Assembly (NCBI RefSeq): GCF_001563225.1
Contig: NZ_CP014206.1
Span: 310,001-374,000, forward strand
From: Pseudodesulfovibrio indicus
Lineage (GTDB): Bacteria > Desulfobacterota > Desulfovibrionia > Desulfovibrionales > Desulfovibrionaceae
Reading direction: 5' to 3'
DNA: 64,000 nucleotides
Every line of letters begins with the position of its first letter. Position 1 is the first letter of the stretch. Positions 1-7,916 of this stretch are shown one piece after another. The notes under the pieces were generated by a model. The model made no database searches and had not been told where the DNA came from. It saw only the letters and a program-made list of their open reading frames with translations. Made by a program: the position numbers and the translations under genes.

Positions 1-2
1 AA

Positions 3-413
3 CAACACGCCGAAACCTACCTGCGCATGGTCGACATGCTCGACTTCGCCCACGCCTACCCCCACGAACTGTCCGGCGGCATGCGCCAACGGGTCGCCAT
101 CGCCCGCGCCCTGTGCAACGACCCGGACGTCCTGCTCATGGACGAACCCTTCGGCGCCCTGGACGCGCACACGCGCATCCTGCTCCAGCGCGAACTGCTC
201 AAGGTCTGGGAACTCACCCGCAAGACCATCGTCCTCGTCACCCACAGCGTGGACGAAGCCGTGTACCTGGCCGACCGCATCGTCATCATGACCAGCCGCC
301 CCGGACGCATCCGCTCCGTACTCGACGTCGACATGGAACGCCCCAGAAGCCGCGCCCTGCCGGAATTCGGCCGACTCACCGACCACATCCTCAAAGAGCT
401 CGAAGGAGCCTGA
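3..413 (+). CDS. ABC transporter ATP-binding protein, 5' end outside window
   Basis: This is the C-terminal part of an ATPase subunit that powers an ABC importer at the inner membrane. The reading frame is open from base 3, so the Walker A region and the true start lie outside the window. The signature LSGGMRQR, Walker [12 protein letters not shown] and the H-loop region [17 protein letters not shown] are visible. The sequence around them (DAHTR, TSRPGRI) is typical of the nitrate/sulfonate/taurine class (SsuB/TauB/NrtD-like). The substrate cannot be told without the missing permease and binding protein. A strong hairpin cassette begins 12 bases after the stop, so this is probably the last gene of its operon. 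Confidence 0.9.
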   Translation, partial: QHAETYLRMVDMLDFAHAYPHELSGGMRQRVAIARALCNDPDVLLMDEPFGALDAHTRILLQRELLKVWELTRKTIVLVTHSVDEAVYLADRIVIMTSRPGRIRSVLDVDMERPRSRALPEFGRLTDHILKELEGA

Positions 414-425
414 CCGGGGGGAAAT

Positions 426-540
426 GCCTCCGGCGGCTGGGGGAAGGGGAGAGGGAAACTTTTGGGAAAAGTTTCCCTCTCCCCTTCCCCCAGACCCCCA
501 TTCCCTCACCCTTCCAAACTTTTTGGGTCGCTTCGCGAGG
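426..540 (+). terminator. Palindromic terminator cassette, copy 1
   Basis: The element opens with GCCTCCGGCGG (426-436). A perfect 27 bp stem follows (437-463 against 467-493, loop GGG), then a pyrimidine-rich tail ending in a CTTTTTGGGTCGCTTCGCGAGG-type motif. It starts 12 bases after the stop of the ABC ATPase, in the same direction. The same layout recurs at 4800, 14126, 28000 and 57421, so it is a repeat family as well as a probable terminator. Confidence 0.8.
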
Positions 541-671
541 TTGGGGGGGATATGGGTAAACGGCTTCCTTTACGGTAGTTTGTTCCCTCCGCCTATTCGC
601 CCGGACACAAGACGCAAGCAACCCCGCGCCCGCACGGACCTGCCGAAGGCACCCACAAAGTTTTGGAGATT

Positions 672-701
672 CTTAAGAACCTTTTTCAAAAGGTTCTTAA
701 G
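672..701 (-). terminator. Hairpin downstream of sppA
   Basis: A 14 bp perfect stem (672-685 against 688-701, loop TC) lies just past the sppA stop on the minus strand. It is preceded by a GC-rich segment at 701-724. There is no good U-tract, but its flank (CCAAAACTTTGTGGGTGCCTTCGG read on the minus strand, 636-662 region) resembles the tail of the palindromic cassettes. Bases 541-660 hold no supported gene. Confidence 0.5.
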
Positions 702-724
702 CGGGGTCCGGGGCAGCGCCCCGG

Positions 725-1627
725 CTATCTGTAATAGAAGGACCAGCCCTGGGGCAGGCTGGAGGAGAGGTCGATCTTGAGGGAGCCGACGATTTCCTGG
801 AGCAGGGTTCGTTCCTCGACGGGGCCTTCGAGGACCGGGGCCTTGCCCTCGATTCCGGCCAGCCGCTTGAGTTCGTCGATGGCGTCCGAGCGGGTGCCGA
901 TGCGGTCGATGAGCCCGAGGGACACGGCCTGGCGTCCGGTGACGGCCCGTCCGTCGGCCACGGCGGCCACGCGGGTGCGTTCCATGCCGCGCGCTTCGGC
1001 CACGTGGTCCACGAACTGGTCGTGGAGGTCGTGCATCAGGTCCAGGAGCTGTTCGCGCTGGGCGTCGGTCAGGTCGCGCAGCGGGGTTCCCGCGCCCTTG
1101 TATTTGCCGGTGGCCAGGACTTCGGGCTTGATGCCGAATTTTTCCAGCGCCTCGGCCACGGTGACGAATTCGGCGACCACGCCGATGGACGCGGTGAGCG
1201 AGCCCGGGTTGGCGAAGATGAGCCGCGCCGGGCAGGAGGCGTAGTAGCCGCCGCTGGCGGCCACGGTGCCGTAGGAGGCGACCACGGGCTTGACCTCGTC
1301 GAGCTTCTTGACGGCGGCGTAGATTTCCTGGGAGGGGGCGATGGCCCCGCCGGGGGAGTCCACGCGCAGCAGCACGCCCTTGACCGAGTCGTCGTCCTCA
1401 AGGGTCTTGATGAACGAGACGACCTTGGCCGAGTCGAAGATCATGCCCTCGATGTGGACGATGCCGATCTTGTCGCCGGACAGGGCGATGGCCCCGGGCG
1501 TCCAGCCCATGGAACGGAAAAAGGCCGCGACCCCCGAAAAGAGGGCCACGGCCAGTATGATCATCAACACCCCGAACAGAAGGGGGTGGCGCTGGGAGAA
1601 ACGGGTTTTGGTTCCTTCCAAACGCAT
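725..1627 (-). CDS. sppA: Signal peptide peptidase SppA (S49 family)
   Basis: This is a membrane-anchored serine protease that degrades signal peptides and other small membrane peptides. The 300 aa length matches the short single-domain SppA form. Residues about 17-37 form one N-terminal membrane segment. The Ser/Lys dyad is visible: Ser125 in VAASGGYYA, and Lys177 in KYKGAG, 52 residues later as in Bacillus SppA. The start at 1627 has AAGGA upstream. It lies 11 bases after the rpsA stop on the same strand, so the two genes are probably cotranscribed, as in many Gram-negatives. No disrupted motif is seen. Confidence 0.92.
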   Translation of the reverse strand: MRLEGTKTRFSQRHPLLFGVLMIILAVALFSGVAAFFRSMGWTPGAIALSGDKIGIVHIEGMIFDSAKVVSFIKTLEDDDSVKGVLLRVDSPGGAIAPSQEIYAAVKKLDEVKPVVASYGTVAASGGYYASCPARLIFANPGSLTASIGVVAEFVTVAEALEKFGIKPEVLATGKYKGAGTPLRDLTDAQREQLLDLMHDLHDQFVDHVAEARGMERTRVAAVADGRAVTGRQAVSLGLIDRIGTRSDAIDELKRLAGIEGKAPVLEGPVEERTLLQEIVGSLKIDLSSSLPQGWSFYYR

Positions 1628-1638
1628 GACGGATTTCC

Positions 1639-3456
1639 TTATTTGGACTCTTCTTCCTCGGCCGGAGCTTCGGTTTCGGGAGTTTCCTCGACAGCGGCTT
1701 CGGCCTCTTCCTCGGCAGCGGCCAGGGCGTCACCGGCGGCTTCCTCCAGCTTCTCGCGGAGCAGGTCGCCCAGGGTGGAGCCGGCGCTGACGCTGTCGCC
1801 ACCGAAGGACTTGGACTTGCCGCCACCAGCGGCGCGGGCGGGCTCTTCCTTGGTCTGCTTGATGGACAGGCCCAGGCGACGCTCGTCGGCGGACACGTGG
1901 ATGACCTTGGCTTCGATGGTGTCGCCTTCCTTGTACATCTCGGAGGGGGACTTGATCTTCTTGCGGCTGATCTCGGAGACGTGGACCAGACCCTCGATGC
2001 CTTCCTCGACCTCGACGAAGAGACCGAAGTCGGTGATGTTGGTGACCACGCCGGTGACCTTCTGGCCCACGGGGTACTTGGCCGGGACCTGGGTCCAGGG
2101 ATCTTCGGTCAGCTGCTTCACGCCCAGGGTGAACTTCTCGTTCTCCTTGTCCACGGTGAGGACCTTGGCCTGGACGGAGTCACCGACCTTGTAGACCTCG
2201 GAGGGGTGACGAATCTTCTTGGTCCAGGAGATGTCGGACACGTGGATCAGGCCGTCGATGCCCTCTTCGATGCCGATGAACACGCCGAACTCGGTGATGT
2301 TCTTGATGGCGCCTTCGAGGACGGTGCCCTCGGGGTACTTCTCGGCCACGACATCCCACGGGTTCGGGGAGATCTGCTTCATGCCGAGGGAGATGCGCTT
2401 CTTGTCCTGGTCGACGCCGAGGACGATGACCTCGACTTCCTCACCGACCTTGACCATCTGGGACGGGTGGCGGAGCTTGCGGGTCCAGGACATCTCGGAG
2501 ATGTGGACCAGTCCTTCCACGCCGTTCTCCAGCTCGACGAACGCGCCGTAGTCGGCCAGGTTGGTGATGGTGCCGGTGAAGCGGGAACCCTCGGGGTACT
2601 TCTCGGCGATGTTCTCCCACGGATCGGGGACGAGCTGCTTCAGGCCGAGGGAGACCTTCTGGCCCTCGCGGTCGAAGTTCAGGATCTTCAGCTCGAGATC
2701 GTCGCCCAGGTTGACCATCTCCTTGGGATGCTTGATGCGCTTCCAGGACATGTCGGTGATGTGCAGCAGGCCGTCGAGGCCGCCGAGGTCGATGAACACG
2801 CCGTACTCGGTGATGTTCTTGACCTTGCCCTGCACGACCTGACCCTCTTCGAGGGTGTCGAGCAGCTTGTCGCGCTGTTCGGAACGCATCTCTTCCAGCA
2901 GCACGCGGCGGGAGACGATGACGTTGGAACGGCGGCGGTTGATCTTCAGGATCTTGAAGTCGAATTCCTGGTTCACGAGGGCGTCCATGTCGGGGACCGG
3001 ACGCAGGTCGACGTGGGAGCCGGGCAGGAACGCCTCGACGCCGCCCAGGTCGACGGTGTAGCCGCCCTTGATGCGGCGGATGATGCGGCCGACGACTTCG
3101 CCGTCCTTCTCCTGGAGCTCTTCCAGTTTATCGAAAAGCTGCATCCGCTTGGCCTTGTCGCGGGACAAGTAGATGGTGCCTTCGGCTTCGTTCTTGCGGG
3201 CGACGAATACGTCGACCTTCTCACCGACCTTGATGGCGACGGTGCCGTCGGATTCGGTGAATTCGGAAACGGGAATCTGGCCTTCGGACTTGAAGTTCAC
3301 GTCAACCAGGACGTAGTCCTTGTCGACCTTGACGACTTCGCCGGAGACAATGGTCCCCTCGTCCAGATCGCCGAAATCGGAGTTCAGATACTCGTCAAGG
3401 GCGTCGGCAAAATTCATTTCCATGTCAATGGTTTCATCAGCTTTAGTGTTTTCCAT
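1639..3456 (-). CDS. rpsA: 30S ribosomal protein S1
   Basis: This protein binds mRNA on the 30S subunit and helps translation initiation on structured messages. The 605 aa carry about six S1 RNA-binding domains, seen as repeated GxV.. I..YGVFIDL / GLVHISEMSW / KISLGMKQL motifs from about residue 30 to 540. A short Ala/Glu-rich tail follows. The start is fixed by GGAGGTAACCC just before ATG. sppA follows 11 bases downstream. Upstream on this strand (3572-3656) is a tRNA-like structured segment that may belong to the leader. Family length and domain count are normal. Confidence 0.97.
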   Translation of the reverse strand: MENTKADETIDMEMNFADALDEYLNSDFGDLDEGTIVSGEVVKVDKDYVLVDVNFKSEGQIPVSEFTESDGTVAIKVGEKVDVFVARKNEAEGTIYLSRDKAKRMQLFDKLEELQEKDGEVVGRIIRRIKGGYTVDLGGVEAFLPGSHVDLRPVPDMDALVNQEFDFKILKINRRRSNVIVSRRVLLEEMRSEQRDKLLDTLEEGQVVQGKVKNITEYGVFIDLGGLDGLLHITDMSWKRIKHPKEMVNLGDDLELKILNFDREGQKVSLGLKQLVPDPWENIAEKYPEGSRFTGTITNLADYGAFVELENGVEGLVHISEMSWTRKLRHPSQMVKVGEEVEVIVLGVDQDKKRISLGMKQISPNPWDVVAEKYPEGTVLEGAIKNITEFGVFIGIEEGIDGLIHVSDISWTKKIRHPSEVYKVGDSVQAKVLTVDKENEKFTLGVKQLTEDPWTQVPAKYPVGQKVTGVVTNITDFGLFVEVEEGIEGLVHVSEISRKKIKSPSEMYKEGDTIEAKVIHVSADERRLGLSIKQTKEEPARAAGGGKSKSFGGDSVSAGSTLGDLLREKLEEAAGDALAAAEEEAEAAVEETPETEAPAEEEESK

Positions 3457-3571
3457 GGGTTACCTCCACAACGGACCTCGGACAATGGTGTTTTAACGTA
3501 TATTTTCAAGATGAGGGTTCCGCGCTCGCGGGTCATCGTTTCCGAGGCAGGCGAGCCCCGTCCGCGCGGTC

Positions 3572-3656
3572 GGTCCTAGGGATCGAACCCGACATCTTTA
3601 CGCTCCTTTTGGAGGAAGATAAGCAAATCAACCGGTTATGATTGAGCTATTCTCCC
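3572..3656 (-). other. tRNA-like or structured RNA segment upstream of rpsA
   Basis: Read on the minus strand it opens GGGAGAATAGCTC. It can form a 6 bp hairpin (TCAATC/GGTTGA), a CTCC/GGAG hairpin inside a longer ATCTT/AAGAT pairing, and a T-loop-like GGGTTCGATCCC. The ends do not pair into a 7 bp acceptor stem and no convincing anticodon loop is seen. It may be a decayed tRNA, an unusual tRNA-type RNA or a structured rpsA leader. Confidence 0.3.
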
Positions 3657-3759
3657 ATATAAAGAAGAGTAATGTGCATAACGAAATTCCCGCACCCTGT
3701 AAACCTTTTTCCGGCAAGGGTTCCGCCACGATTTCGGGCCGCTCCGCCCCACCCACCCT

Positions 3760-3788
3760 TTGCGTAACAATGCGGAGTTGTGTAGGGT
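3760..3788 (+). promoter_or_regulatory. Candidate sigma-70-type promoter for the gene at 3816
   Basis: TTGCGT (3760-3765) and TAGGGT (3783-3788) are 17 bases apart, about 27 bases before the start codon. The -10 box is weak. Assigned by eye only. Confidence 0.35.
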
Positions 3789-3815
3789 GCCTCAAACAGC
3801 GATCTGGAGGCGGGA

Positions 3816-4364
3816 ATGTCTGACGAACGTTTTGAAATCTACCTCACCGAAGCGCGTGCCGGATGGCTCGAAGCGCGCCTGGTGTCGGGCGATTCCCATT
3901 ACGATTTGAGCGTGCATTCCAATTTCTCGGAGCCGATCAAGGACCTGTTCCGCTGCCTGTGCGACGTCCGGGGACTGGACGCGCCCACGGACATGGAGAC
4001 CGACTATCGCCACATCGAGTTCGAATGGGGCGGCGAGGGCTGGCTCTACTACTGGTCCGTCATCCCCAGGCCCGACGGAGTCCTCGACATCGTCGTGGAT
4101 TTCAAGGGCAAGCGCGAGGTGGACGGCGACGAATATCCGGTCTGGAAGATCGAGACCTCGACCACCTGGGACGCCCTGGCCCGCCAGGTCTTCACCCAGG
4201 CGTCCGAAATGCTCTGGATGTACGGCTTCACCGGCTATTACGAGCGTTGGCAAAAGGATTTTCCCGCGGGCGACATGATGCGGCTGGGGCACCTCCTGCA
4301 CGGCTGCCCGGCCGAGACCCAGGACTTCGCGCGCGAGCTGGGCTACCTGGCCGAGACGAGGTAG
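3816..4364 (+). CDS. Hypothetical protein, 182 aa
   Basis: I do not recognise this family. The protein is acidic, rich in Trp and Tyr, and has no signal peptide or membrane segment, so it is probably cytosolic. Internal patterns such as IEFEWGGEGWLYYW and LDIVVDFKGKREVDG suggest a beta-rich middle, and the C-terminal third looks helical. The start has a good ribosome site (GGAGGCGGGA) and a possible promoter upstream. The downstream glycosylase-like gene starts four bases after this stop, so the two are probably cotranslated. A role beside that enzyme is inference only. Confidence 0.7.
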   Translation: MSDERFEIYLTEARAGWLEARLVSGDSHYDLSVHSNFSEPIKDLFRCLCDVRGLDAPTDMETDYRHIEFEWGGEGWLYYWSVIPRPDGVLDIVVDFKGKREVDGDEYPVWKIETSTTWDALARQVFTQASEMLWMYGFTGYYERWQKDFPAGDMMRLGHLLHGCPAETQDFARELGYLAETR

Positions 4365-4368
4365 CCGC

Positions 4369-4794
4369 ATGCGGCTCTGGACCGTGCACCCCCGATTTCT
4401 GGACACCAAGGGACTGACCGCGGTGTGGCGCGAGGGACTGCTCGCCCGCAAGGTCCTGCGCGGCGAAACCAAAGGGTACACCCGCCACCCCCAGCTGAAC
4501 CGGTTCCGCGATCACCCGGACCCGCTTTCGGCCATCGACGCCTACCTCGCCGCCGTGCTCCGCGAGGCCCGCAACCGGGGCTACAACTTCGACGGCTCAA
4601 AGATCGACGAACAGGCCAAGGCCGCGCCCATCCGCGAACACACAGGCCAGCTCGACTATGAATGGCGCCACCTGCTCGCCAAGCTCGAACAGCGCGCCCC
4701 CGACCGGTTCGAAGACTCCCGCGACCTCAAACCCGCACCCCATCCCCTGTTCGTTCTCGTCAAAGGCGACGTCCGGGACTGGGAGAAGCGATAG
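4369..4794 (+). CDS. Pyrimidine dimer DNA glycosylase-like protein (Pyr_excise family)
   Basis: The 141 aa begin MRLWTVHPRFLDTKGL and continue with VWREGLLARKVL and GETKGYTRHPQLNRF. This is the pattern of bacterial proteins assigned to the T4 endonuclease V-like family (PF03013). In T4 endonuclease V, Thr2 attacks the damaged nucleotide and Glu23 is catalytic. Here the Glu of WREGLL sits near the same place, but residue 2 is Arg, so the T4 mechanism cannot simply be assumed. The gene starts four bases after the previous stop and ends five bases before a terminator cassette. A DNA-repair role is likely by family, unproven here. Confidence 0.75.
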   Translation: MRLWTVHPRFLDTKGLTAVWREGLLARKVLRGETKGYTRHPQLNRFRDHPDPLSAIDAYLAAVLREARNRGYNFDGSKIDEQAKAAPIREHTGQLDYEWRHLLAKLEQRAPDRFEDSRDLKPAPHPLFVLVKGDVRDWEKR

Positions 4795-4799
4795 AACGC

Positions 4800-4912
4800 G
4801 CCTCCGGCGGCCGGGGGAAGGGGAGAGGGAAACTTTTGGAAAAGTTTCCCTCTCCCCTTCCCCCGGACCCCCATCCCCTCTCCCTTCCAAACTTTTTGTG
4901 TGGCTTCGCCAG
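4800..4912 (+). terminator. Palindromic terminator cassette, copy 2
   Basis: GCCTCCGGCGG at 4800-4810 is followed by a perfect 27 bp stem (4811-4837 against 4840-4866, loop GG). The shared tail ends CTTTTTGTGTGGCTTCGCCAGG. It starts 5 bases after the stop of the glycosylase-like gene, in the same orientation. Confidence 0.8.
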
Positions 4913-5042
4913 GGGCGTGCGGCCGCGCGTGTCCGTGTTTTTTCGCCTTTGTCCAAGAATCTGAAGCAGCACGGCCACCGACCACCGCCGACCTTCGCGG
5001 AACGACATAAAAGTTTGGAAGGGAGTCCAGAGGCATTCCTCC

Positions 5043-5084
5043 AAAAAAGCTCGGGCCGGGGATGCGTATGCGCATCCCCGGCCC
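5043..5084 (-). terminator. Rho-independent terminator of speE
   Basis: A 14 bp perfect stem (5053-5066 against 5071-5084) is followed on the minus strand by a run of T (5043-5048). It lies just past the speE stop. Confidence 0.85.
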
Positions 5085-5107
5085 GTTCATTGCGTATGCC
5101 GCCCCTG

Positions 5108-6049
5108 CTAGGACTTGACTCCGGAGCCGGTATATCGGGCGGGGTCGTCGAGGGTGGAGAGGCTTTCGCCATTGGCCACCTTGTCGCGCAGGTATTTGGG
5201 CGGGCTCATGAGTCCGCGCAGGGCGATGCCGTCGAAGAACTTCAGCTCCCCTTCCACGCTTTGGGCCAGGATGGCGTCCACCTTGGCGGGTTCCGGGTCG
5301 GTGTCCAGGGGCTTGAGGGAGCCCATGGCGAAGCCGAGCGGCACCACGTAGGTGGGAGTGCAGGAGAAGAAGTGGGTGGTGTGTTCGAACACGGTGCCGA
5401 GCGTGCGCACGATGCGCGCGTGGCCGTCGTCGAAGGGCGGCGTCACCGGTCCGGCCTGGATGACGAAGACGCCGCCGGGGGCCAGCGCTTCGCGGCAGGT
5501 GGTGAAGAACTCCCTGGTGAACAGGTCCATGGCCGGGCTGTCCTCCAGGGGGTCGGACAGGTCGCAGACGATGACGTCCCAGGAGCCGCCTTCCTTTTCC
5601 AGGACCTCGAAGGCGTCGCCGAAACGGATCTCGGCGCGCGAATTCTGGAAGCACCCCTGGTGGATCTCACCCAGGTGCTCCTGGCAGGCGTTGAACACGA
5701 CCTCGTCGATCTCGACCTGCACGGCGTTGGTCACGGACTTCCACTTGAGGACCTCGCGCACGGCGCCGCCGTCCGCGCCGCCCAGGACCAGGACGCGCTT
5801 TGGCGCGCCGTGCTGGTAGAGGGCGGTGTGGACCAGGGGCTCGTGGTACAGGAACTCGTCGCGCACCGTGGTCTGCCATTTGCCGTCCAGGACCAACCCC
5901 GTGCCGAAGGTCTTGGACCGGACAATGGACATCTCCTGGTACTCGGTCCGCTTGAATTCGAGCATTTCGGCCACCCCGTGGAGGTGGACGTCATCCTCGG
6001 TCATGTACTCGGTGATCCAGTAGTCGCAAGTTAGCTTCGAGCCTGCCAA
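5108..6049 (-). CDS. speE: Spermidine synthase
   Basis: The enzyme transfers aminopropyl from decarboxylated SAM to putrescine. Visible motifs are FGTGLVLDGKWQTTVRDEFLYHE, the SAM-binding VLVLGGADGGAVREVL with a following VEIDE, and VIVCDLSDP. The start is uncertain. A TTG at 6049 has GAGG 7 bases upstream and keeps the conserved WITEY segment; an ATG at 6004 would drop it and has no clear ribosome site; the frame stays open to an ATG at 6094 inside speD. With the TTG start the gene overlaps the end of speD. The speD-speE pair forms one operon ending in a strong terminator. Confidence 0.92.
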   Translation of the reverse strand: MAGSKLTCDYWITEYMTEDDVHLHGVAEMLEFKRTEYQEMSIVRSKTFGTGLVLDGKWQTTVRDEFLYHEPLVHTALYQHGAPKRVLVLGGADGGAVREVLKWKSVTNAVQVEIDEVVFNACQEHLGEIHQGCFQNSRAEIRFGDAFEVLEKEGGSWDVIVCDLSDPLEDSPAMDLFTREFFTTCREALAPGGVFVIQAGPVTPPFDDGHARIVRTLGTVFEHTTHFFSCTPTYVVPLGFAMGSLKPLDTDPEPAKVDAILAQSVEGELKFFDGIALRGLMSPPKYLRDKVANGESLSTLDDPARYTGSGVKS

Positions 6050-6438
6050 AGGTTGGCCTCCTCTGACGGCGCCATGGGCATGTGGCAGCCGCATCCGTTG
6101 CCGCGCGGGAGCACGGACAGGGTGTGGTCGGCGGCCTGGAGCTTTTCGATGAAGTACTCGCAGGCGACTCTGGGCCGGGCGGTTTCGCCGCAGGTGAAGA
6201 TATCCAGCGCGGCATAGCCGGACTCGGGCCAGGTATGGATGGAAATATGGGATTCAGCCAGCAGCGCCAGGGCGGTCACGCCTTGGGGCTCGAACTTGTG
6301 GCTCGTGATGTCGAGCAGGGTGGACATGGCCGTCGCAGCCGCGTTGACCATGGTTTCGAGAATGAGCTGCTCGTCGTCGAGCAGATGGGAAGGACAACCT
6401 TTGAGTTCAAGAATGCAATGCACACCGACAGTGTTCAT
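6031..6438 (-). CDS. speD: S-adenosylmethionine decarboxylase proenzyme
   Basis: This enzyme makes decarboxylated SAM, the aminopropyl donor for SpeE. It is a class 1B (bacterial/archaeal type) proenzyme of 135 aa that cleaves itself to create a pyruvoyl group. The cleavage site is LAES-HISIHTWPE, between Glu62 and Ser63, with His68 and Cys83 (DIFTCGE) as the expected processing and catalytic residues. The start has GAGGTG upstream. It is the first gene of the speD-speE operon. The C-terminal GNGCGCHMP stretch is Cys-rich. Confidence 0.95.
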   Translation of the reverse strand: MNTVGVHCILELKGCPSHLLDDEQLILETMVNAAATAMSTLLDITSHKFEPQGVTALALLAESHISIHTWPESGYAALDIFTCGETARPRVACEYFIEKLQAADHTLSVLPRGNGCGCHMPMAPSEEANLWQARS

Positions 6439-6677
6439 TCATCAACACCTCGTGATTAAAATGGGTTAGTGACCGAAGCACCTCCTTGCCAAACCGGCCG
6501 GCATTAAAGCACAGCCATCAACTGAACACATAAAACCCCCTTGGTACGGTTGGCCCGCGCCGAAATGACGCAAACCCGGCGGGAGCCGCATCCGGGTGTT
6601 GAATCCGGGGGCGTCCCGCTCCGTCCGCCGCTAATCGGACCGGTCAATCCTCATCGCGGCGAACCAATGGATGGAGC

Positions 6678-6687
6678 TTGTATACAA
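6678..6687. promoter_or_regulatory. Perfect 10 bp palindrome TTGTATACAA
   Basis: This site lies in the 426-base gap between speD (start 6438) and the radical SAM gene (stop 6865). TTGTATACAA resembles GntR-family half-site pairs, but no GntR gene is in the window. The rest of the gap (6439-6766) shows no gene. Confidence 0.25.
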
Positions 6688-6766
6688 TCATTGTGCGAAT
6701 GCAAGCATTATTTTGTGATCTTACACAATCGTAGCAAACCGCGCGGGCCGTGCGTTTTTCGGCAAC

Positions 6767-6798
6767 GAAAAGACCCGCACCGGTGGGCGCGGGTCTTT
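6767..6798 (-). terminator. Terminator of the radical SAM gene
   Basis: A 10 bp stem (6769-6778 against 6789-6798) ends in T residues on the minus strand, about 70 bases past the stop of the radical SAM gene. Confidence 0.75.
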
Positions 6799-6864
6799 CG
6801 CACGGAGTCGGAATCCCCCCCCGGCCGGAGCGGGCCGAAGGGAAGCGTTGGTCACCTTTCCCGT

Positions 6865-7707
6865 TTATTCGGGTTTGTTCAGGCACAATTTGCTGCATTC
6901 GTAGATAGCACCCAGCTTGCCCGCCTCGTTCAGCGCCTGCATGGATTGGTACACGACACCCCCCGCGATTTCGTCCAGGGACTGCTTGCGGATATTGCCC
7001 AGAGGCATGAAGCGGCTCATGCAGCACGGCATCACGTCGCCGTTTTGCAGGATCTTGAACGAATGGGGCTTCAACCGGGCGCAGGTCCCGTTGATGTCCG
7101 GGGTAAAGGTCCCTTCCTTCTGCCTGAAGATATCCTGGACGATGGCCACCATCACGACGTCACGGTACTCGGCCCACATCTTCCTGAATTTATGGATCTC
7201 GTGCCTGTTCTTTTCTGTCTCGACCAGGCTGAAGGTCACCCTCCGGGGCCGCTTCTCCGCCTTGCGGATCTTTTCGAGCAAGGAGCGGCAGTTGGAGAAA
7301 ATCCGTTCGGGATCGTTGAAGCCGCAGACTTCCCGATAGGTCTCCGGCGTGGCCGCGTTGATCGAGACGTTCAGCCCGAAGGTGATGTTCTCGATGACGA
7401 AGTCCGCCATCTCGTCCTTGAGCAGGATGCCGTTGGTGATGAGCTTGGTGTTGAAGCCGAGCTTCCGGACGTAAAGGAGCCCCTCCCGATAGTGCTTCCA
7501 GAGCAGGGGCTCGCCCGCTCCGTGCAGGATGCAGGTCTTTTCCAGCCCGTTTTTCTCCAGGTAGTCGTTCACGGAATGGATAGTCGTCAGGAAGTCGTCC
7601 CAGCCAAGCTCCGTGTTTATGGGGATCGCATCCTCATATTCCGGCTTGCTCCTGGCGCAGAAATGGCACTTCAGATTGCAGTGCGACGTGGTATCGATCT
7701 GGATCAT
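6865..7707 (-). CDS. Radical SAM/SPASM-type protein
   Basis: This is a 280 aa radical SAM enzyme. The CxxxCxxC motif for the 4Fe-4S cluster is at Cys10, Cys14 and Cys17 (CNLKCHFC), followed by HGAGEPLLW and KLITNGILL, the usual SAM-contacting strands. The C-terminal part has CARLKPHSFKI, MPCCMS and CSKLC, a SPASM-like set of cysteines for an auxiliary cluster. The substrate is unknown. It lies 209 bases downstream of the GSCFA-TPR gene on the same strand. SPASM proteins often modify peptides, but no small precursor peptide is evident nearby. Sugar or surface chemistry is equally possible given the neighbour. Confidence 0.85.
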   Translation of the reverse strand: MIQIDTTSHCNLKCHFCARSKPEYEDAIPINTELGWDDFLTTIHSVNDYLEKNGLEKTCILHGAGEPLLWKHYREGLLYVRKLGFNTKLITNGILLKDEMADFVIENITFGLNVSINAATPETYREVCGFNDPERIFSNCRSLLEKIRKAEKRPRRVTFSLVETEKNRHEIHKFRKMWAEYRDVVMVAIVQDIFRQKEGTFTPDINGTCARLKPHSFKILQNGDVMPCCMSRFMPLGNIRKQSLDEIAGGVVYQSMQALNEAGKLGAIYECSKLCLNKPE

Positions 7708-7916
7708 GTATCAGCCCTTTTGCCGCTCCCTGCCGGTAAAACCCGGCGGGAAACGGCCCTTGCATCAAGTCGCTCCCGCAACCCTCTGACGTTTCGGCAA
7801 CACAACGAGGGGACAACCGGATGACGCCCTCGGGGCTGTCAACCGCGGAACGCGCACCCTCGCCTTTCGGACATCGGCGCGTCAACCCCGCCGCATCCAT
7901 TTTCCGCAGAAATCCC

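Noticed and set aside
1897-3579. Long open frame on the + strand opposite rpsA
   Set aside because: It is the GC-driven mirror of the S1 repeats; its protein is low-complexity Val/Asp/Gly-rich without a family pattern, while the minus strand has clear S1 domains and a good ribosome site.
3572-3656. Functional tRNA
   Set aside because: The ends do not form an acceptor stem, the anticodon loop is unclear, and T-stem pairing is weak; kept only as a tRNA-like finding.
6678-6687. GntR-regulated operon
   Set aside because: No GntR gene or known target is present; a 10 bp palindrome alone is weak evidence.
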